Positions 60,206 through 64,000 of a stretch of DNA of 64,000 nt are shown in pieces. A program made the translations under genes and the position numbers. The notes under the pieces were generated by a model that saw nothing but the letters and a program-made list of their open reading frames with translations, did no database searches and was not told the DNA's origin. The stretch lies in NCBI GenBank assembly GCA_964242305.1, contig CAXTBB010000019.1:6247-70246 (forward strand), given 5' to 3'. Position 1 is the stretch's first letter. Each line of letters opens with the position of its first letter. Source of the DNA: DATLGB01 sp964242305. Its GTDB lineage: Bacteria > Actinomycetota > Thermoleophilia > Solirubrobacterales > Solirubrobacteraceae.

Positions 60206-61564
60206 ATGAGAAGCACTGCACGGCTGGCTTCGGTCGCCGGGGTGACTGCTGCGGCGGCTGTTGTCGCCATCGGGTGTGGCGGAGGTGACTCCGGGTCAGG
60301 TGGCGGTGGCGCCAAGACCCTCAACGTCGCGATCGTCGACAACCCGCAGATGAAGGACATCGCCAAGCTCACGCCGGAGCTCTTCACCAAGAAGACCGGC
60401 ATCAAAGTCAAGTTCACGGTCCTCGACGAGGGCACCCTGCGTGAGGTCACCACCCGCGATGTGGCGGCGGGCGGCAAGCAGTTCGACGTCGCCATGATCG
60501 GTATGTACGAGGCGCCGCAGTTCGGGAAGAACGGCTCGCTCGTGGACCTGACGCCCCAGGCGCGGAAGACCAAGGGGTACAACCTCGACGACATCCTGCC
60601 GACCGTCCGCAACGGCCTCTCGTACGACGGCAAGCTCTACGCGGCGCCGTTCTACGCGGAGTCCTCGTTCCTCATGTACCGCAAGGACGTGATGGACAAG
60701 GCGGGGATCACCATCCCGCCGAACCCGACCTGGGACGAGGTCGCCGCGGCGGCGCGCAAGGTCAACTCGGACAAGATGGCGGGCATCTGCCTGCGCGGCA
60801 AGCCGGGCTGGGGTGACCTCGGCGCGTCGTTCACCACCGTGCTGAACACCTTCGGCGGCACCTGGTGGTCGGCCAACTCGGACGGCTCGATCGGCAAGGC
60901 GCAGATCACCCAGCCGCAGTTCAAGGAGGCGCTCGACTTCTACAGCGGCCTGGTCAAGGACGCGGGCGAGAAGGACGCGGCGAATTCGTCCTTCAACGAG
61001 TGCCTGTCGCAATACAAGGACGGGAAGGTCGCCATGTGGTACGACGCCACGGTGGCCGCGGGCCTGCTCGAAGCCGACGACTCGCCCGTGAAGGGCAAGA
61101 ACGGCTACGCCGCCGCGCCGGTGAAGGAGACCAAGTCCTCCAACTGGCTATGGAGCTGGTCGCTGGCGATCCCGAAGACCACGCAGAAGGAGGCGGACGC
61201 CTGGAAGTTCGTCTCGTTCGCCACGGGCCCGCAGTACCTCAAGGAGGCTGGGACCAAGGTCGACGGCGGCTGGCCGGCGATCCCCCCGGGCACCCGCAAG
61301 TCGACCTACCAGATCCCGGAGTACGTGAAGGCGTCGAAGGCATTCGGTCCCCCGACGGTCAAGGCCATCGAGAACGCGCCCATCGACAACCCGGGGACGA
61401 GCAAGCGTCCGGGCACGCCCGGCGTCCAGTATGTCGGCGTGCCTGAGTTCCAGGACGTCGGCAACCAGTGCACCGAGGAGTTCTCGGCGGTGATCGCCGG
61501 GCGCGAGTCGTCCGACAAGGCGATCGCGAACTGCCAGAAGATCGCCTCCGGAGCCGCCGGCTAG
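60206..61564 (+). CDS. Carbohydrate ABC transporter substrate-binding lipoprotein
   Basis: The 452-residue family-1 binding protein starts at ATG 60206 with GAGGAGGAGAGG immediately before it. An N-terminal signal ends in a lipobox VAIGC, then a Gly/Ser linker and NVAIVDNPQMKDIAKLTPEL. It resembles sorbitol/mannitol-binding SmoE-type proteins. Next to a mannitol-dehydrogenase-family enzyme, a sugar alcohol is the likely ligand. It is the first gene of the importer operon. Confidence 0.92.
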   Translation: MRSTARLASVAGVTAAAAVVAIGCGGGDSGSGGGGAKTLNVAIVDNPQMKDIAKLTPELFTKKTGIKVKFTVLDEGTLREVTTRDVAAGGKQFDVAMIGMYEAPQFGKNGSLVDLTPQARKTKGYNLDDILPTVRNGLSYDGKLYAAPFYAESSFLMYRKDVMDKAGITIPPNPTWDEVAAAARKVNSDKMAGICLRGKPGWGDLGASFTTVLNTFGGTWWSANSDGSIGKAQITQPQFKEALDFYSGLVKDAGEKDAANSSFNECLSQYKDGKVAMWYDATVAAGLLEADDSPVKGKNGYAAAPVKETKSSNWLWSWSLAIPKTTQKEADAWKFVSFATGPQYLKEAGTKVDGGWPAIPPGTRKSTYQIPEYVKASKAFGPPTVKAIENAPIDNPGTSKRPGTPGVQYVGVPEFQDVGNQCTEEFSAVIAGRESSDKAIANCQKIASGAAG

Positions 61565-61568
61565 TCAC

Positions 61569-62495
61569 ATGGCGACCGCCGGCGCCATTCGCCGCCCGTC
61601 GGGTGCCACGCCTCGCGCAGGGCTGAGCGAGGCGTGGCGCCGGCGGTTGCCCCTGCTGCCCGCGCTCATCATCACGATCCTGCTCACGCAGGTACCGTTC
61701 GTGATGAGCATCTACTACTCCCTGACGGACTGGAAGATCGTCCCGCCGGGTCCGCGCAACTTCATCGGCCTCGACAACTACGGGGACCTGCTCCACGACT
61801 CGTTCTTCGGGGACGCGATCATGACGTCCATCCAGACGACGGTGGTGCCCGTGCTGGGGGCGCTGGCGCTCGGGTCGGCGTTCGCGATCCTGCTCGATCG
61901 CAAGTTCCTCGGTCAGGGCCTGGTCCGCACACTGCTGATCACGCCCTTCCTGCTCATGCCGGTCGTCGTCGGGCTGATCTGGAAGAACTCGATGTTCAAC
62001 GGCCTCTACGGGGTCCTGAACTTCATAATCGACAAGCTCGGCGGCGAACCGGTGCAGTTCGTCTCCGCCCACCCCACGTCGTCGATCATCATCGTGCTGA
62101 TCTGGCAGTGGACGCCGTTCATGATGCTGATCATGCTGGCCGGTCTGTCGAGCCAGCCCACCGACGTGCTCGAGGCCGCCAAGGTCGACGGCGCCACGGC
62201 GTGGGGCACGTTCCGCCAGCTCACCCTCGGGCACCTGCGGCCCTACATGGAGCTGGGCATCCTGCTCGGCACCATCTACCTGATTCAGGTCTACGACCAG
62301 GTCGCGGTGATGACGGGCGGGGGGCCCGGCTCCACCAACGTCCCGTACTTCGTCTACAAGCGTTCCATCGGCGGCGGCTGGCAGTTCGGCGACGCCTCGT
62401 CGTACTCCATCGTCGTCGTCATCGCATCCATCGCCATCGCGACCTTCGCGCTGCGCGTGCTGTCAGGACTGCTCAAGGGGGAGGAGATCGCGTAA
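61569..62495 (+). CDS. Sugar ABC transporter permease (MalF-like)
   Basis: The 308-residue membrane protein has six predicted helices, among them LPLLPALIITILLTQVPFVM at the start. The EAA loop is in VLEAAKVDGATAWGTFRQLT. It begins 4 bp after the binding-protein stop and its stop overlaps the next ATG (TAATG). It forms the translocation pore with the MalG-like subunit. Confidence 0.93.
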   Translation: MATAGAIRRPSGATPRAGLSEAWRRRLPLLPALIITILLTQVPFVMSIYYSLTDWKIVPPGPRNFIGLDNYGDLLHDSFFGDAIMTSIQTTVVPVLGALALGSAFAILLDRKFLGQGLVRTLLITPFLLMPVVVGLIWKNSMFNGLYGVLNFIIDKLGGEPVQFVSAHPTSSIIIVLIWQWTPFMMLIMLAGLSSQPTDVLEAAKVDGATAWGTFRQLTLGHLRPYMELGILLGTIYLIQVYDQVAVMTGGGPGSTNVPYFVYKRSIGGGWQFGDASSYSIVVVIASIAIATFALRVLSGLLKGEEIA

Positions 62496-63348
62496 TGGCA
62501 GAAGAAGCGCCAACCGTGCGTGTCGTCGGTGAGAGTGCGTGGGTCAACCGCGGCCTGGGCGTGTTCGCCTGGATCGTCGGGCTCGTCTACTTCTTCCCCG
62601 TGCTGTGGATGGTCCTCAACGCGTTCAAGTCCGAGGACGCCGCCAACACGAGCCCCAATCTCCACTTGGAGGGCTTCGGCCGCTTCCACGACGTCACCGA
62701 GAGCACGACTGGCCTGCTCTCGTTCGGCACCGCATTCACCAACTCGGCCATCGTCGTCCTGATCTCGACGGCGATCGTTCTGGCCCTGGCCATCCCGGCC
62801 GCCTACGCGCTCGCCATCAAGCCGGTGCACAAGTGGCGCGACGTGCTGTTCTTCTTCATCTCCACGAAGTTCCTGCCCATCGTCGCCGCGATCCTGCCGA
62901 TCTGGATCCTCGCCCGCCAGTTCGGGATCCTGAACACGCAGCTCGTCCTGATCATCCTCTACACGGGAATGAACCTGCCCCTGGCGGTGTGGATGCTCCG
63001 CTCGTTCTTCCAGGAGGTCCCGCGCGAGCTCATTGAGGCGGCGGAGATCGACGGCGCCAGCCTCCGCGGCCAGCTGACGTCGATCATCTTGCCACTGGCC
63101 GCGCCCGGCATCGCCGCCACCGGACTGCTGTGCATCATCTTCGCCTGGAACGAGTTCTTCTACGCCGTCCAACTCAACCCGACCAATGGTTCCACGGTGC
63201 CGGTGTGGGTCACCACCACGATCTCCACCCGCGGCAACTTCCTGGCGAAGCTGTCGGCGGCATCGACGCTGGCCTGCATCCCAGTGGTCATCGCCGGCTG
63301 GATCGCCCAGAAACGCATGATCCGAGGACTCGCGATGGGAGCCATCAA

Positions 63349-63352
<4 letters not shown>
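62495..63352 (+). CDS. Sugar ABC transporter permease (MalG-like)
   Basis: The 285-residue permease has an N-terminal helix around VFAWIVGLVYFFPVLWMVLN, a large external loop and the EAA loop LIEAAEIDGASLRGQLTSII. It is the MalG-type partner of the previous gene. ATG 62495 overlaps the upstream stop, and its own stop overlaps the ATPase start (ATGA). Confidence 0.93.

Positions 63353-64000
<648 letters not shown>

Overview
The window is 64 kb of very GC-rich DNA with dense, overlapping genes (many ATGA or GTGA junctions). GTG and TTG starts are common. It carries a wax-ester synthase/DGAT-type acyltransferase, several acyl-CoA synthetases, an acyl-CoA dehydrogenase, P450/ferredoxin systems, PucR and TetR regulators, and a Tat-dependent lipoprotein. 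This points to a soil-type high-GC actinobacterium. A Thermoleophilia-like host is my guess and is not shown by the sequence. I see no rRNA, tRNA, CRISPR array or intact insertion sequence.

Region 1 (1-19 kb) is a lipid or isoprenoid/steroid-like catabolic cluster. It contains a P450 (5' end outside the window) with its own ferredoxin and reductase, an acyl-CoA carboxyltransferase, a 3-hydroxyacyl-CoA dehydrogenase, an SCP2-type thiolase, an HMG-CoA-synthase-like protein fused to a DUF35 zinc-ribbon/OB domain, an enoyl-CoA hydratase and a two-subunit Rieske dioxygenase. It also contains a lysophosphatidate-type acyltransferase, a 7Fe ferredoxin with an FprA-type reductase, an acyl-CoA dehydrogenase, the WS/DGAT and two acyl-CoA synthetases. 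Most promoters carry tandem copies of a 13-bp palindrome, RGACA-N3-TGTCY.

Region 2 (19-38.5 kb) starts with gene remnants, then a dienelactone-hydrolase-like gene divergent from a LysR gene. A long minus-strand run follows: an oligopeptide-type ABC importer, an SDR, two carbohydrate-related genes (a TreS-like GH13 and a maltokinase-like protein with a broken active site), a VOC protein, a GMC oxidoreductase and a ThuA-like protein, with a PucR regulator upstream. It looks like uptake and oxidation of a sugar-derived or amino compound.

Region 3 (38.5-52.8 kb) encodes an HpsN/HisD-like dehydrogenase, a ThDP enzyme, an MFS protein, TatA, an HSL-type hydrolase, a class III aminotransferase, a BKACE enzyme, an aldehyde dehydrogenase, a TetR regulator, and a cobalamin mutase with a fused B12 domain followed by a GlmL/MutL-type reactivator. 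The aminotransferase, BKACE/ALDH-TetR and mutase promoters each carry a single copy of the same palindrome, so one TetR-type circuit may link this amino-acid-like pathway to Region 1. This is the best candidate for an undescribed system.

Region 4 (52.8-57 kb) is a gene graveyard around one intact diguanylate cyclase: a truncated acyl-CoA ligase, EthD, NTF2-like, VOC and MarR remnants.

Region 5 (57-64 kb) is a sugar-alcohol locus. A DeoR regulator, an inositol-phosphatase-family protein and a mannitol-dehydrogenase-family enzyme are divergent from a carbohydrate ABC importer, whose ATPase gene runs off the window.
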